Shown piece by piece: positions 35,111 to 43,105 of a DNA stretch of 64,000 nucleotides; the first letter of the stretch is position 1, and each line of letters opens with the position of its first letter. The DNA comes from Sphingomonas gilva (GTDB lineage: Bacteria > Pseudomonadota > Alphaproteobacteria > Sphingomonadales > Sphingomonadaceae): contig NZ_QWLV01000001.1 of NCBI RefSeq assembly GCF_003515075.1, forward strand, positions 310,001 through 374,000. The letters are read 5' to 3'. The notes under the pieces were generated by a model. The model was not told where the DNA came from. It saw only the letters and a list, made by a program, of their open reading frames with translations, and did no database searches. A program made the translations under genes and the position numbers.

Positions 35111-35793
35111 CGCTTGAACAGCGTCTCCGCGGTGTGCTCGACCGGGGCGGCGGCTTCCTCGCCCTCTTCGCCGGCTTCCTCGGCCTCGCGCGCGGCGGTC
35201 TCGCGCTCGCGCCGCAGCTCTTCGAGCAGCGCCTCGCGGTCGCCCTCCAGCCGCGTGTCGGTCGGCGCTTCGAGGCCGGCCGCCTTGGCCGCCTTGGCCA
35301 CCGCCGCATCGAGCTCGCGCTGCGTCGTCAGGCCGAGCGTGACCGGGTCCTTGGGCACGATGTTCGCAATGTTCCAGTGGGACCGCTCGCGGATCGCCTG
35401 GATGGTGGTGCGGGTGGTGCCGATCAGCTTGCCGATGGCGCCGTCCGAGATCTCGGGATGGTTGCGGATGATCCAGGCGATGCCGTCGGGCTTGTCCTGC
35501 CGCTTCGACACCGGCGTGTAGCGCGGGCCCTTGGTCCGGCGGACCTGCTCGGGGCCCTTCAGCATCACCATGCGGTAATCGGGATCGGCCTGCGCCTTGT
35601 CGATCTCCGCCTGGGTCAGCTCGTGCGCGCGGATCGGATCGCGGCCGGTGAGCTTGGTCGCGGCGGTATCGTCGGCGATCGCCTGCACCTCCAGAATGTG
35701 GAGGCCGCAGAACTCGGCGATCTGCTCGAAGCTGAGCGCGGTGTTGTCGACCAGCCAGGATGCGGTCGCGTGGGGCATGAGCGGCTGGGCCAC
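35107..35793 (-). CDS. DUF1013 family regulator
   Basis: 228 residues beginning MAQPLMPHATASWLVDNT, the conserved start of this alphaproteobacterial family. An HTH-like core lies at about 105-150 (AWIIRNHPEISDGAIGKLIGTTRTTIQAIRERS). The C-terminal 60 residues are Ala/Glu-rich and probably disordered. The family is described in some databases as a cell-cycle transcriptional regulator; I rely on the HTH, not on that name. It overlaps the MBL hydrolase gene. Confidence 0.9.
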   Translation of the reverse strand: MAQPLMPHATASWLVDNTALSFEQIAEFCGLHILEVQAIADDTAATKLTGRDPIRAHELTQAEIDKAQADPDYRMVMLKGPEQVRRTKGPRYTPVSKRQDKPDGIAWIIRNHPEISDGAIGKLIGTTRTTIQAIRERSHWNIANIVPKDPVTLGLTTQRELDAAVAKAAKAAGLEAPTDTRLEGDREALLEELRRERETAAREAEEAGEEGEEAAAPVEHTAETLFKR

Positions 35794-35971
35794 TGAACTT
35801 CTCCAGAAACGATAAGGGCCGCCCCTTGCGGAGCGGCCGTGTCACCCTCCGATCTAGTCCGCACGGGCCCGCTAGGCAAGGATTTCCGCGAGCGCGCGGG
35901 AGGAAGCCGCACCGTCCTGCTTGATCCGCGGCCGGATAAGGATAGCGTCACCGGTGACAGGAGGGCAGACG

Positions 35972-36181
35972 ATGCAAGAAGACGACCATGTCGATCCCCA
36001 GAATCCGGCGCTGAAGAACTCGCCCAAGGCCGCAAGCGTCGAAGAAAAGATGGCGGCGCCCGCCGATAACGGCGTCTGCTACTGGAACGACAAGAAATAT
36101 TCCGACGGAGCGACGGTGTGCGACGCCGGGCGGCGCCATAAATGCTGGAGCGGGAAGTGGGTCGATATCGGCAATTGCTGA
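35972..36181 (+). CDS. Small Cys/Trp protein, DUF1496-like
   Basis: 69 residues from MQEDDHVDPQ with ACAGGAGG before the ATG. The C-terminal 35 residues hold NGVCYWNDKKYSDGATVCDAG, then HKCWSGKWVDIGNC, a spacing of Cys, Tyr and Trp seen in DUF1496 proteins. Four Cys could form two disulfides or bind a metal. No signal peptide is present, which argues against a periplasmic site. Function unknown. Confidence 0.65.
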   Translation: MQEDDHVDPQNPALKNSPKAASVEEKMAAPADNGVCYWNDKKYSDGATVCDAGRRHKCWSGKWVDIGNC

Positions 36182-36208
36182 TGCCGCCGGCCTGACCTGG
36201 TCCGCCGC

Positions 36209-37231
36209 TCACGCTTCCAGCACATGATGCGGGACGGGCGCGAGCGCGGCGAGGAACTCGGCGACCGAGGCATCCCAGGTGAAGCGGCGGGCATGGGCGG
36301 CGCAGGCGGCGCGATCGCAGGCGAGGGCGCGCGCGATGGCGGCGTCCAGATCGTCGTCGACCGCGCCGGTTTCCGGCGTGACGATGTCGACCGGACCGGT
36401 CACCGGATAGCCGGCGACCGGCGTGCCGCAGGCCATCGCCTCGATCATGACGAGGCCGAAGGTGTCGGTGCGGCTGGGAAAGACGAACACGCCCGCGGCC
36501 GCATAGGCGCGGGCGAGGGCTTCGCCGAACAGCGGGCCGAGGAACAGCGCCTGCGGAAAGCGCCGGGCGAGGTCGGCGCGCGCCGGCCCGTCGCCGACGA
36601 CGACCTTCGCGCCCGGATGGCGGCCCGACAGGAACGCCTCGATATTCTTCTCCACCGCGACGCGGCCGACATAGAGCTGCACCGGACCGTCGAGCGCGGC
36701 CATCGCCGGATGCGGCGCGACCCCGGGGTTGAACGCGGCGAGATCGACCCCGCGGCCCCAATGGCGCAGGCGCTTCACCCCATGCGCGGCGAGCGTCGCG
36801 CGGATGCTGGGGGTCGAGGCGAGCACGCCCTGCGCGGGCGCGTGGAACCAACGGATATAGCGCCACACCCATTCGGCCGGCAGGCCGGTGCGCGCCGAGA
36901 CGTAATCGGGGAATTGGGTGTGATAGGCGGTGGTGAAGGGCGCGCCGCGCCGCAGGCACCAGCGGCGCGCGGCGAGGCAGATCGGCCCTTCGGTCGCGAG
37001 ATGGATGGCGTCGGCGTCGAAGCCCGCGAGCATGTCGCCCACCGAGCGCGGCCGGGCGAAGGCGAGACGGATCTCGGGATAGGTCGGGCAGGGAAGCGAA
37101 GCGAAGCGATCGGGCGAGATGACGAGCACGGTGTGGCCCATCGCCTCCAGCCGGGCGCGGGTTTCGCCGAGCGTGCGGACGACGCCGTTGACCTGCGGCG
37201 CCCAGGCGTCGGTGGCGATGGCTATGCGCAT
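36209..37231 (-). CDS. GT4-type glycosyltransferase, possibly lipid (Agt-like)
   Basis: 340 residues. The N-terminal Rossmann half starts IAIATDAWAPQVNGVVRTL, the GT-B glycosyltransferase family 4 signature, and the C-terminal half has YVGRVAVEKNIEAFL, VVGDGPARADL and the EX7E motif in FPSRTDTFGLVMIEAMACGTPVAGYP. Relatives glycosylate diacylglycerol (Agt) or lipid A-linked sugars. The nearby PlcP-like phosphoesterase makes lipid remodelling plausible, but the acceptor is not shown. Confidence 0.87.
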   Translation of the reverse strand: MRIAIATDAWAPQVNGVVRTLGETRARLEAMGHTVLVISPDRFASLPCPTYPEIRLAFARPRSVGDMLAGFDADAIHLATEGPICLAARRWCLRRGAPFTTAYHTQFPDYVSARTGLPAEWVWRYIRWFHAPAQGVLASTPSIRATLAAHGVKRLRHWGRGVDLAAFNPGVAPHPAMAALDGPVQLYVGRVAVEKNIEAFLSGRHPGAKVVVGDGPARADLARRFPQALFLGPLFGEALARAYAAAGVFVFPSRTDTFGLVMIEAMACGTPVAGYPVTGPVDIVTPETGAVDDDLDAAIARALACDRAACAAHARRFTWDASVAEFLAALAPVPHHVLEA

Positions 37232-37292
37232 GACATGTCCTCCGGGAGCGCCGCGGAATTCCGCCTAAGGTAACGGTTTGCGCGCATGCGTT

Positions 37293-37718
37293 TTACCTTA
37301 TCTCCGGCTTGCGCGACCAGGGCGCGGGCTCCCCCGCGCGGGTGGCGAAGCGTTGTTCGACCCATTGCCCGCCCGGCAGGACGCGGCGGACATGGATGGT
37401 GCCGTGCATCGACTGGACGGCGCGGCTCAGCGCGCGCTCTCGCCCTTCCCAGATCGCGTCGTTCCAGGCGCGCGCGAAGGGGCCGCCGGGCGGAGCGCGG
37501 TTGTAGAGCGCGTAGGCGGACTTGGCGCTCATCCCGACCGCGCGCGCGGCGCGGGCGACGATGCCGGTGCGGGAAAGCGCGGCGATGAAGGCGCGCTGGC
37601 GTTCCGGCGTCCAGCCGTCGCGCCGCGAACGCGACATCGTGACCGGGACGAAATCCCAGGGCAGCTCGTCTGCGTCGTAACGGCTGACCGGCCGGGGGAA
37701 GGCGAACGAATCGGACAT
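37293..37718 (-). CDS. HTH domain protein
   Basis: 141 residues from MSDSFAFPRP; the open frame is longer but the ATG at 37718 is the best start. A helix-turn-helix is clear in WTPERQRAFIAALSRTGIVARAARAVGMSAKSAYALYNR (about 35-73), of the type seen in small terminase and recombinase-like proteins. A TCCTATTAGGA palindrome at 37742-37752 lies just upstream and could be its operator. It lies between the phosphoesterase and the glycosyltransferase genes on the same strand. Confidence 0.72.
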   Translation of the reverse strand: MSDSFAFPRPVSRYDADELPWDFVPVTMSRSRRDGWTPERQRAFIAALSRTGIVARAARAVGMSAKSAYALYNRAPPGGPFARAWNDAIWEGRERALSRAVQSMHGTIHVRRVLPGGQWVEQRFATRAGEPAPWSRKPEIR

Positions 37719-37785
37719 CGATGAGTCTGTGAGGGATGAAATCCTATTAGGAAAGGATTTTTTGCGCATAAGGAACCGATAAGGT

Positions 37786-38661
37786 TCAAGCGGCAATCGC
37801 CGTCACATCCGCGCCGGGCCGTGCGGCGATCTCGTCGGCCCAGTGCAGCACCTCCATCCGCCCGTCGAAATGCTCGACCAGCGCGGTGCAGCCCTCCACC
37901 CAATCGCCGTCGTTATAATATTCGACGCCGTCGATATCGCGGAACTCGGCGGTATGGATATGGCCGCAGACCACGCCGTCGACGCCGCGCGCGCCCGCGG
38001 CCTTGGCGACGACCTCCTCGAAGCGGCCGATGAACTCGACCGCGTTCTTGACCTTGTGCTTGGCGTGCTTCGACAGCGACCAATAGGGCAGGTTGAGGCG
38101 GCGGCGGACCACGTTGACCAGGTGGTTTGACCGCATCAGCATCTCGTAGAGGAAATCGCCGACATGGGCGAGCCAGCGGTGCGCGAGCATCACCGCGTCG
38201 AACTCATCGCCGTGGAGCACCAGCAGGCGGCGGCCATCGGCGGTGGTGTGGATCGCCTTGCGCCTGATCTCCACTCCGCCGAAATGGAGGCCGCTGAACT
38301 GGCGGAACATCTCGTCATGATTGCCGGGGATGTAGACGATGCGGGTGCCGCGCTTGGCGCGCTTCAGGATGCGCCAGACGACGTCGTTATGCGCGGGCGG
38401 CCAGTAGAACTTCTTCTTCAGCCGCCAGCCGTCGATGATGTCGCCGACCAGATACAGGGTGTCGCTGTCGACATGGTCGAGAAAGTCGATGAGCATGTGC
38501 GCATTGCACCCGCGCGTGCCGAGATGGATGTCGCTGATCCAGATGGTGCGATAGCGCCGCCGCTTCGTGACGGCCCTTTCGGGAATGGACGGGCGCGACC
38601 GGGCGAAATCGGCGAAGTCCGCGATATCGGCGTCGAACGGCAGGGTGGCGACGGCGTCCAT
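37786..38661 (-). CDS. Metallophosphoesterase, PlcP/LpxH-like
   Basis: 291 residues. The calcineurin-type motifs are in order: WISDIHLG, GDIIDGW, GNHDE, HGDEFD and GHIHTAEF. The family is usually labelled UDP-2,3-diacylglucosamine diphosphatase, but true LpxH is shorter; alphaproteobacterial proteins of this length with WSLSKHAKHKVKNAV include PlcP, which cleaves phospholipids to diacylglycerol under phosphate starvation. A glycosyltransferase nearby fits that role. No obvious Pho box precedes it. Its ribosome binding site is inside a hairpin. The choice between the two functions is open. Confidence 0.8.
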   Translation of the reverse strand: MDAVATLPFDADIADFADFARSRPSIPERAVTKRRRYRTIWISDIHLGTRGCNAHMLIDFLDHVDSDTLYLVGDIIDGWRLKKKFYWPPAHNDVVWRILKRAKRGTRIVYIPGNHDEMFRQFSGLHFGGVEIRRKAIHTTADGRRLLVLHGDEFDAVMLAHRWLAHVGDFLYEMLMRSNHLVNVVRRRLNLPYWSLSKHAKHKVKNAVEFIGRFEEVVAKAAGARGVDGVVCGHIHTAEFRDIDGVEYYNDGDWVEGCTALVEHFDGRMEVLHWADEIAARPGADVTAIAA

Positions 38662-38663
38662 GT

Positions 38664-38692
38664 CTTCTCCGGGCGTTGCTGTCCCGGAGAAG
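38664..38692 (-). promoter_or_regulatory. Hairpin that hides the ribosome binding site of the phosphoesterase gene
   Basis: In the transcript, CUUCUCCGGG and CCCGGAGAAG pair perfectly over 10 bp around a 9-nt loop. The 3' arm contains GGAG, the Shine-Dalgarno sequence, which ends only a few bases before the AUG at 38661. This would hold translation off until the stem opens. Confidence 0.75.
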
Positions 38693-38760
38693 CCATGGCT
38701 GGATTATGTTACGATACGAATCGCAAGGGGTTACAGTGATAAGACGAATGCCCGGTGTGA

Positions 38761-40455
38761 TTATTGCGCCACATCATCCTTGCCGTCGTCCGATGCGATG
38801 GGGGTGGCGACGATCGGCGGGGTCTCGGGCAAGGGCGCTGCCGCGCCCTTGACCAGCGCGTCGAGGGTCTGGCCGTCAAAGCCCAGCTCCCTCATCAGCC
38901 CGTCGATCACCGGCGCTTGCGCGCGGTAGCGCAGCGCGGCGGAGACTGCCGAGCTGGCGAGATTGCCGTCACCGTCATTGGCGGCATGGCCTGCGCCCGT
39001 ACCGCCATTGCCGGTGATGCCGTCGACCTGGACGATCCGGATGCTGTCGATCGCCTCGAGCGGCTTGGCCGCTTCGCGGACGAGCTCGGGCATGACCTTG
39101 AGCAATGCGAGCTTGGTCTGGAGCGAGATCTGGTCGGACGAGAGCAGGTTGGCCGCCTCGTTGACCGCGCGTTGGCCGGCCGCCTCCACCTCGTAGCGGA
39201 CGCGGTCCGCCTCGGCGCGCAGCTTGGCCGCCTCGGCATCGCCACGCGCGACCTCCAGCGTGGCCTCGGCGCGATCGGCGGCGGCCTGCTTCTCGGCCTC
39301 GGCCTCGACGCGCACGCCGATCGCCTGACGCTCGGCTTCCTTGGCGGCTTCGATCAGCTCGATCTTCTTGGTGCGCTCGGCGATCTCGCTCTCGCGCGCT
39401 GTGGTCACCTGCTCCTCCGCGGCGACGGCGGCGGCGCGCGCCTTGTCGGCCTCGGCACGAGCCTGGCTTTCTTCGCGGCTCTTGTTCTGAACGGCGATCT
39501 GCTGCTCCTGACGCGCGATCTCGATCGCCTGCTGCTGTGCGATCTTGGCTTGCTGGACGGCCCGATCGGCCTCGATCTGCGCGGAATCGGTCACCTGCTT
39601 GGCGGCGATCTGCGCCTGATCGGCCTCGCGCTGGCGTTCTGCCTGCTGACGCGCGATCTCGGCCGCCTGTTCGGCGCGGCGGACCTCCAGCTCGCGCTCC
39701 TGCTCCAGCCGGGCGAATTCCTGATCCCGCCCGATCAGAAACGACTGGCGCTGCGCCTCCAGATTCTTGGTCTCGATCTGAACGCGCGTTTCCTGCTCGA
39801 TATCGTTGCGCGCCTTCTTCCTCAGCTGGATCTGCTCGGTCAGCTTGGTCAGCCCTTCGGCATCGAACGCATTGTTTGCGTTGAAATGCTCGATCGACGT
39901 CTGGTCCAGCCCGGTGAGCGACACCGATTCGAGCTCGAGCCCGTTCATCGCCAGATCGGCCGACGAGACCTGCTGCACCTTCTGGACGAAATCGGCGCGC
40001 TGTTCGTGCAGCTGATTCATCGTCATGCCGGCGGCGACCGAGCGCAGCGCGTCGACGAACTTGCCCTCGACCAGCTCCTTCAGCGCTTCGGGGTTCATCG
40101 TGCGGTGCCCGAGCGTCTGCGCGGCCGTGGCGATGGACTGGGCGTCGGGTTTCACCCGCACGTAGAATTCGGCCTTCACGTCGATGCGCAGGCGGTCGAG
40201 CGTGATCAGCGCGTCGGCATTCTTGCGCTCGACCGCGAGGCGGACCGTATTCATGTTGACCGGCATGGTTTCGTGAAACACCGGCAGCACCAGCGCGCCG
40301 CCGTTGATCACCACCTTCTCCCCGCCGAAGCCGGTACGGACGAAGCCGATCTCCTTCGATGCGCGCTTGTACAGCTTGGCGATGACCAGGCCGAGGATCA
40401 GCAGCCCAAGCAGGCCGCCGCCCGGCAGGATGATGTACGGGATGATGTCGGTCAC
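38761..40455 (-). CDS. Flotillin family protein (YqiK-like)
   Basis: 564 residues. One N-terminal membrane helix (PYIILPGGGLLGLLILGLVI) is followed by a PHB/SPFH domain (about 30-200, KEIGFVRTGFGGEKVVINGG) and a long coiled coil of Ala/Glu/Gln/Arg repeats (about 215-450). Flotillins scaffold membrane microdomains. It starts 3 bp after the YqiJ-like gene stop on the same strand, the E. coli yqiJ-yqiK order, so they form a pair. Confidence 0.93.
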   Translation of the reverse strand: MTDIIPYIILPGGGLLGLLILGLVIAKLYKRASKEIGFVRTGFGGEKVVINGGALVLPVFHETMPVNMNTVRLAVERKNADALITLDRLRIDVKAEFYVRVKPDAQSIATAAQTLGHRTMNPEALKELVEGKFVDALRSVAAGMTMNQLHEQRADFVQKVQQVSSADLAMNGLELESVSLTGLDQTSIEHFNANNAFDAEGLTKLTEQIQLRKKARNDIEQETRVQIETKNLEAQRQSFLIGRDQEFARLEQERELEVRRAEQAAEIARQQAERQREADQAQIAAKQVTDSAQIEADRAVQQAKIAQQQAIEIARQEQQIAVQNKSREESQARAEADKARAAAVAAEEQVTTARESEIAERTKKIELIEAAKEAERQAIGVRVEAEAEKQAAADRAEATLEVARGDAEAAKLRAEADRVRYEVEAAGQRAVNEAANLLSSDQISLQTKLALLKVMPELVREAAKPLEAIDSIRIVQVDGITGNGGTGAGHAANDGDGNLASSAVSAALRYRAQAPVIDGLMRELGFDGQTLDALVKGAAAPLPETPPIVATPIASDDGKDDVAQ

Positions 40456-40458
40456 GGG

Positions 40459-41067
40459 CTAGACTCCAAGCCGGGGAAGGTGGTGATCGCCGCGGGCGAT
40501 CGCGCGGAAAAGGCCATTTTCGCGGCGGACGAGCAGAACATGCTGACCCTCCTCGAAGCTTTGGCCGGGATTGTCGGGCTCAACCATGACGAAGTGCGGC
40601 TGGCCGTGGTGATCCTCGACGCGCGCGCGGGCGGGCGAGCCCTGCGTCGCGCGGCCGGTGACGATCGCGCCCATGCGCCCGACCAGATCGTCGAGCATGA
40701 CGGCGGTGCTGTGATCCCGCGGAAGGATGCGCGCCAGGCCGCGCGCGGCGAGACCGGTGAGCGGCAGGCAGGCGGCGCAGGCGGCGGGGCCGGCGATCCA
40801 GGGCGAGATCAGCGCGCCGGTGGCGTCCAGGCTCACTTGCTGGACGATCAGGCCGAGACTGCCGAAGATCGCAAGGAAAACGATAATCAGCATCAGCAGC
40901 GGCAGGCGGCCGACGCCCAGCCAGGACAGCAGGTCCCCTCCGCCTACTTCGGCGTCGAGATCGAAGGCGCCGCCGAGTCCCAGCAATTCCACCGTGCCGA
41001 TCAGCAGCATCAGCACGATCGCGCTGACGAATACGAAATTTTGCGGCGCCCCCAGAAACTCCAGCAC
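40459..41067 (-). CDS. YqiJ-like (DUF1449, NfeD-related) membrane protein
   Basis: 202 residues. Three membrane helices (residues about 10-30, LLMLIIVFLAIFGSLGLIVQ, and WIAGPAACAACLPLTGLAAR) precede a C-terminal OB-fold (LVGRMGAIVTGRATQGSPARARV to the GQHVLLVRREN strand). Such proteins pair with flotillins in membrane microdomain assembly. It is immediately upstream of the flotillin gene. Confidence 0.88.
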   Translation of the reverse strand: MLEFLGAPQNFVFVSAIVLMLLIGTVELLGLGGAFDLDAEVGGGDLLSWLGVGRLPLLMLIIVFLAIFGSLGLIVQQVSLDATGALISPWIAGPAACAACLPLTGLAARGLARILPRDHSTAVMLDDLVGRMGAIVTGRATQGSPARARVEDHHGQPHFVMVEPDNPGQSFEEGQHVLLVRRENGLFRAIARGDHHLPRLGV

Positions 41068-41150
41068 GATTCCTCCCCCGAATCACCCCGAGGATAGGGG
41101 GGTGCCAATGGGATTGTCATGCCGAATCGGTATCCGCCGGTTTCAATGTC

Positions 41151-41681
41151 TTACATCGTTCCCATCGCCTCGCGGCGGGAGTCGTCCCAGCGGCGGTAGC
41201 GGCGCCAGGCGAAGGCGAGCGGGATCAGCGACAGCCAGCCCCACATGTGGAACAGCGGATTGAAGCTGTAGCCTTCGCGCGGGTCGTGACCGATGATGCG
41301 GGCGACGCGGATGAACTCGATCTCGGTCGCGGGCGCGATCGAATATTGGCCGGTGCCGGTGCGCGAGAAGAAGACGAAGCCGCCGGCGTCCCAGGCGGCG
41401 AAGGGCATCCATAGCAGGCGGAACTCGCGATAGGCGTAGCCGACGTCGAGCGGCGCGGGCTCGCCGTCCGCGCCATAGGCCTCGAAGCGGGCGTCGTCGG
41501 GCAGATCCTCGACCAGCGCGGCCTTTTGCAGCACGGCGATCGGCAGATAATGGGCGTAGGCGGGGGCGGCGGTGCCGGCATCGACGCCGGTCTTGAACGC
41601 CGTCACCGCGGCCGAGCCGCTTGCCTGCGCGCCGGGTGCGGCCATCGCGAGCGCGGCGACCGCCAGCAATCTTCCCATCAT
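41151..41681 (-). CDS. Exported hypothetical protein with C-terminal membrane helix
   Basis: 176 residues. A signal peptide (LLAVAALAMAAPGAQA) and a C-terminal hydrophobic helix (MWGWLSLIPLAFAWRRYRRW) bracket a periplasmic domain that I do not recognise. It may sit in the inner membrane with most of its chain outside. A second ATG lies one codon in. It lies 17 bp downstream of the quinone oxidoreductase gene on the same strand. Confidence 0.68.
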   Translation of the reverse strand: MMGRLLAVAALAMAAPGAQASGSAAVTAFKTGVDAGTAAPAYAHYLPIAVLQKAALVEDLPDDARFEAYGADGEPAPLDVGYAYREFRLLWMPFAAWDAGGFVFFSRTGTGQYSIAPATEIEFIRVARIIGHDPREGYSFNPLFHMWGWLSLIPLAFAWRRYRRWDDSRREAMGTM

Positions 41682-41698
41682 CCCCCGTCTCCCCCGTG

Positions 41699-42697
41699 TC
41701 AGTCCATCGTCAGCACGATCTTTCCGATATGGTCGCCCGCCTCCATCCGTCGGTGCGCCTCGGCCGCTTCGGCGAGCGGGAAGCTCCGGTCCATCACCGG
41801 TTTCAGCCGGCCTTCGCGGACGAAGGGCCAGACGGTGCGGGCGAGTTCGTCCGCGACCATCGTCTTGAACTCGGTGGAGCGGGGGCGGAGCGTCGAACCG
41901 GTGAGCGTCAGACGGCGGCGCATGACGTCGAACAGGGGGATCGTCGCCTCAGCGCCGCGCTGCACCGCGATCGAGACGTGGCGGCCGTCCTCCGCCAGGC
42001 ATTTGAGGTTGCGCGGAAGATAGTCGCCGCCGACCATGTCGAGCACCACCTGGCAGCCCTTGCCGCCGGTGATCTCGCGCACCGCCTCGACGAAGTCTTC
42101 CGTGTTGTAGTTGATCGCGTGGTCCGCGCCGAGGCCGCGGGCGGCGGCGCATTTCTCGCCCGATCCGGCCGTGACGACGATCCCGACGCCGAACAGGTTG
42201 CACAAGGCGATCGCCATGGTGCCGATGCCGCTGGTCCCGCCATGGACGAGGACGGTGTCGCCTTCGGCCGCGAAGCCGCGTTCGAACAGGTTGGTCCAGA
42301 CGGTGAACAGCGTCTCCGGCAGCGCCGCCGCCTCTGCGAGGCTCAGCCCGGCGACGACCGGCAGGCACTGGCCGGCGGGTGCGACGCAATATTCGGCATA
42401 GCCGCCGCCGGCGACGAGCGCGCAGACCTGCTGGCCGGCGAGCGCATCGTCGACGCCCTCGCCGAGCGCGACGATCTCGCCCGCGCATTCGAGGCCGAGG
42501 ATGCTCGGCGCGCCGGGGGGCATCGGATAGAGACCCTTGCGCTGGAGGACGTCGGGGCGATTGACCCCGGCGGCGGCGACCCTGATCAGCACCTCGCCGG
42601 GGCCGGGCGCGGGCACCGGGCGCTCGACCGCCGCCAGCACCTCCGGCCCGCCCGACGCCGACGGATCGATCGCGCGCATAACATTCGGTAAAGTCAT
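41699..42697 (-). CDS. NAD(P)H:quinone oxidoreductase, zinc-independent MDR family
   Basis: 332 residues from MTLPNVMRAI. The medium-chain dehydrogenase fold is clear: GEVLIRVAAAGVNRPDVLQR, ILGLECAGEIVALGEG, and the cofactor loop VLVHGGTSGIGTMAIAL. No structural or catalytic zinc cysteines are visible, as expected for the PIG3/QorA group. It reduces quinones or enals with NADPH in the cytoplasm. It is divergent from the DUF1192 gene. Confidence 0.93.
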   Translation of the reverse strand: MTLPNVMRAIDPSASGGPEVLAAVERPVPAPGPGEVLIRVAAAGVNRPDVLQRKGLYPMPPGAPSILGLECAGEIVALGEGVDDALAGQQVCALVAGGGYAEYCVAPAGQCLPVVAGLSLAEAAALPETLFTVWTNLFERGFAAEGDTVLVHGGTSGIGTMAIALCNLFGVGIVVTAGSGEKCAAARGLGADHAINYNTEDFVEAVREITGGKGCQVVLDMVGGDYLPRNLKCLAEDGRHVSIAVQRGAEATIPLFDVMRRRLTLTGSTLRPRSTEFKTMVADELARTVWPFVREGRLKPVMDRSFPLAEAAEAHRRMEAGDHIGKIVLTMD

Positions 42698-42772
42698 GAT
42701 TGGCCGGCCCCCCTCACCGCGCGGCAACGGGGCTTTATTGACATGCGCGCCGTCACGGTCAACGCTGCGCAT

Positions 42773-42970
42773 ATGGACCTGGACGAGTTTTCGCCACGCA
42801 AGCCGGACGATCCGCTGGCGCTGCTCAAAAAGCAGGACCTCGACCCGCTGTCGGTCGAGGAGCTCGACGCGCGCATCGCCGCGCTGGAGGCGGAGGTCGC
42901 GCGCGTCAAGCGGCATGCCGAACGCGCCGTTAACCATCGGGCAAGCGCCGACGCGCTATTCAAGCGATGA
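42773..42970 (+). CDS. DUF1192 protein
   Basis: 65 residues from MDLDEFSPRK. The conserved core PLSVEELDARIAALEAEVAR with a coiled-coil pattern is that of DUF1192, a small alphaproteobacterial protein of unknown function. A longer start ten codons earlier exists. It lies 135 bp upstream of clpA, the position clpS holds in many relatives. Confidence 0.85.
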   Translation: MDLDEFSPRKPDDPLALLKKQDLDPLSVEELDARIAALEAEVARVKRHAERAVNHRASADALFKR

Positions 42971-43105
42971 GAGCGGACGCACCGGAGCGGCGTGACGCGA
43001 CAGGCTTCCGGTGCGGTGCGGCCGTTCTTGATGCGGGGCCCGCCAATCCCGACATAGGGAGAAACGGGCAGACGCATCCACGGCGTGCCCAGGAGTGACC
43101 AGATA

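Noticed and set aside
38693..38760. A Pho box before the PlcP-like gene
   Set aside because: Only a partial CTGTAAC-like match is seen; two CTGTCA half-sites with correct spacing are missing.
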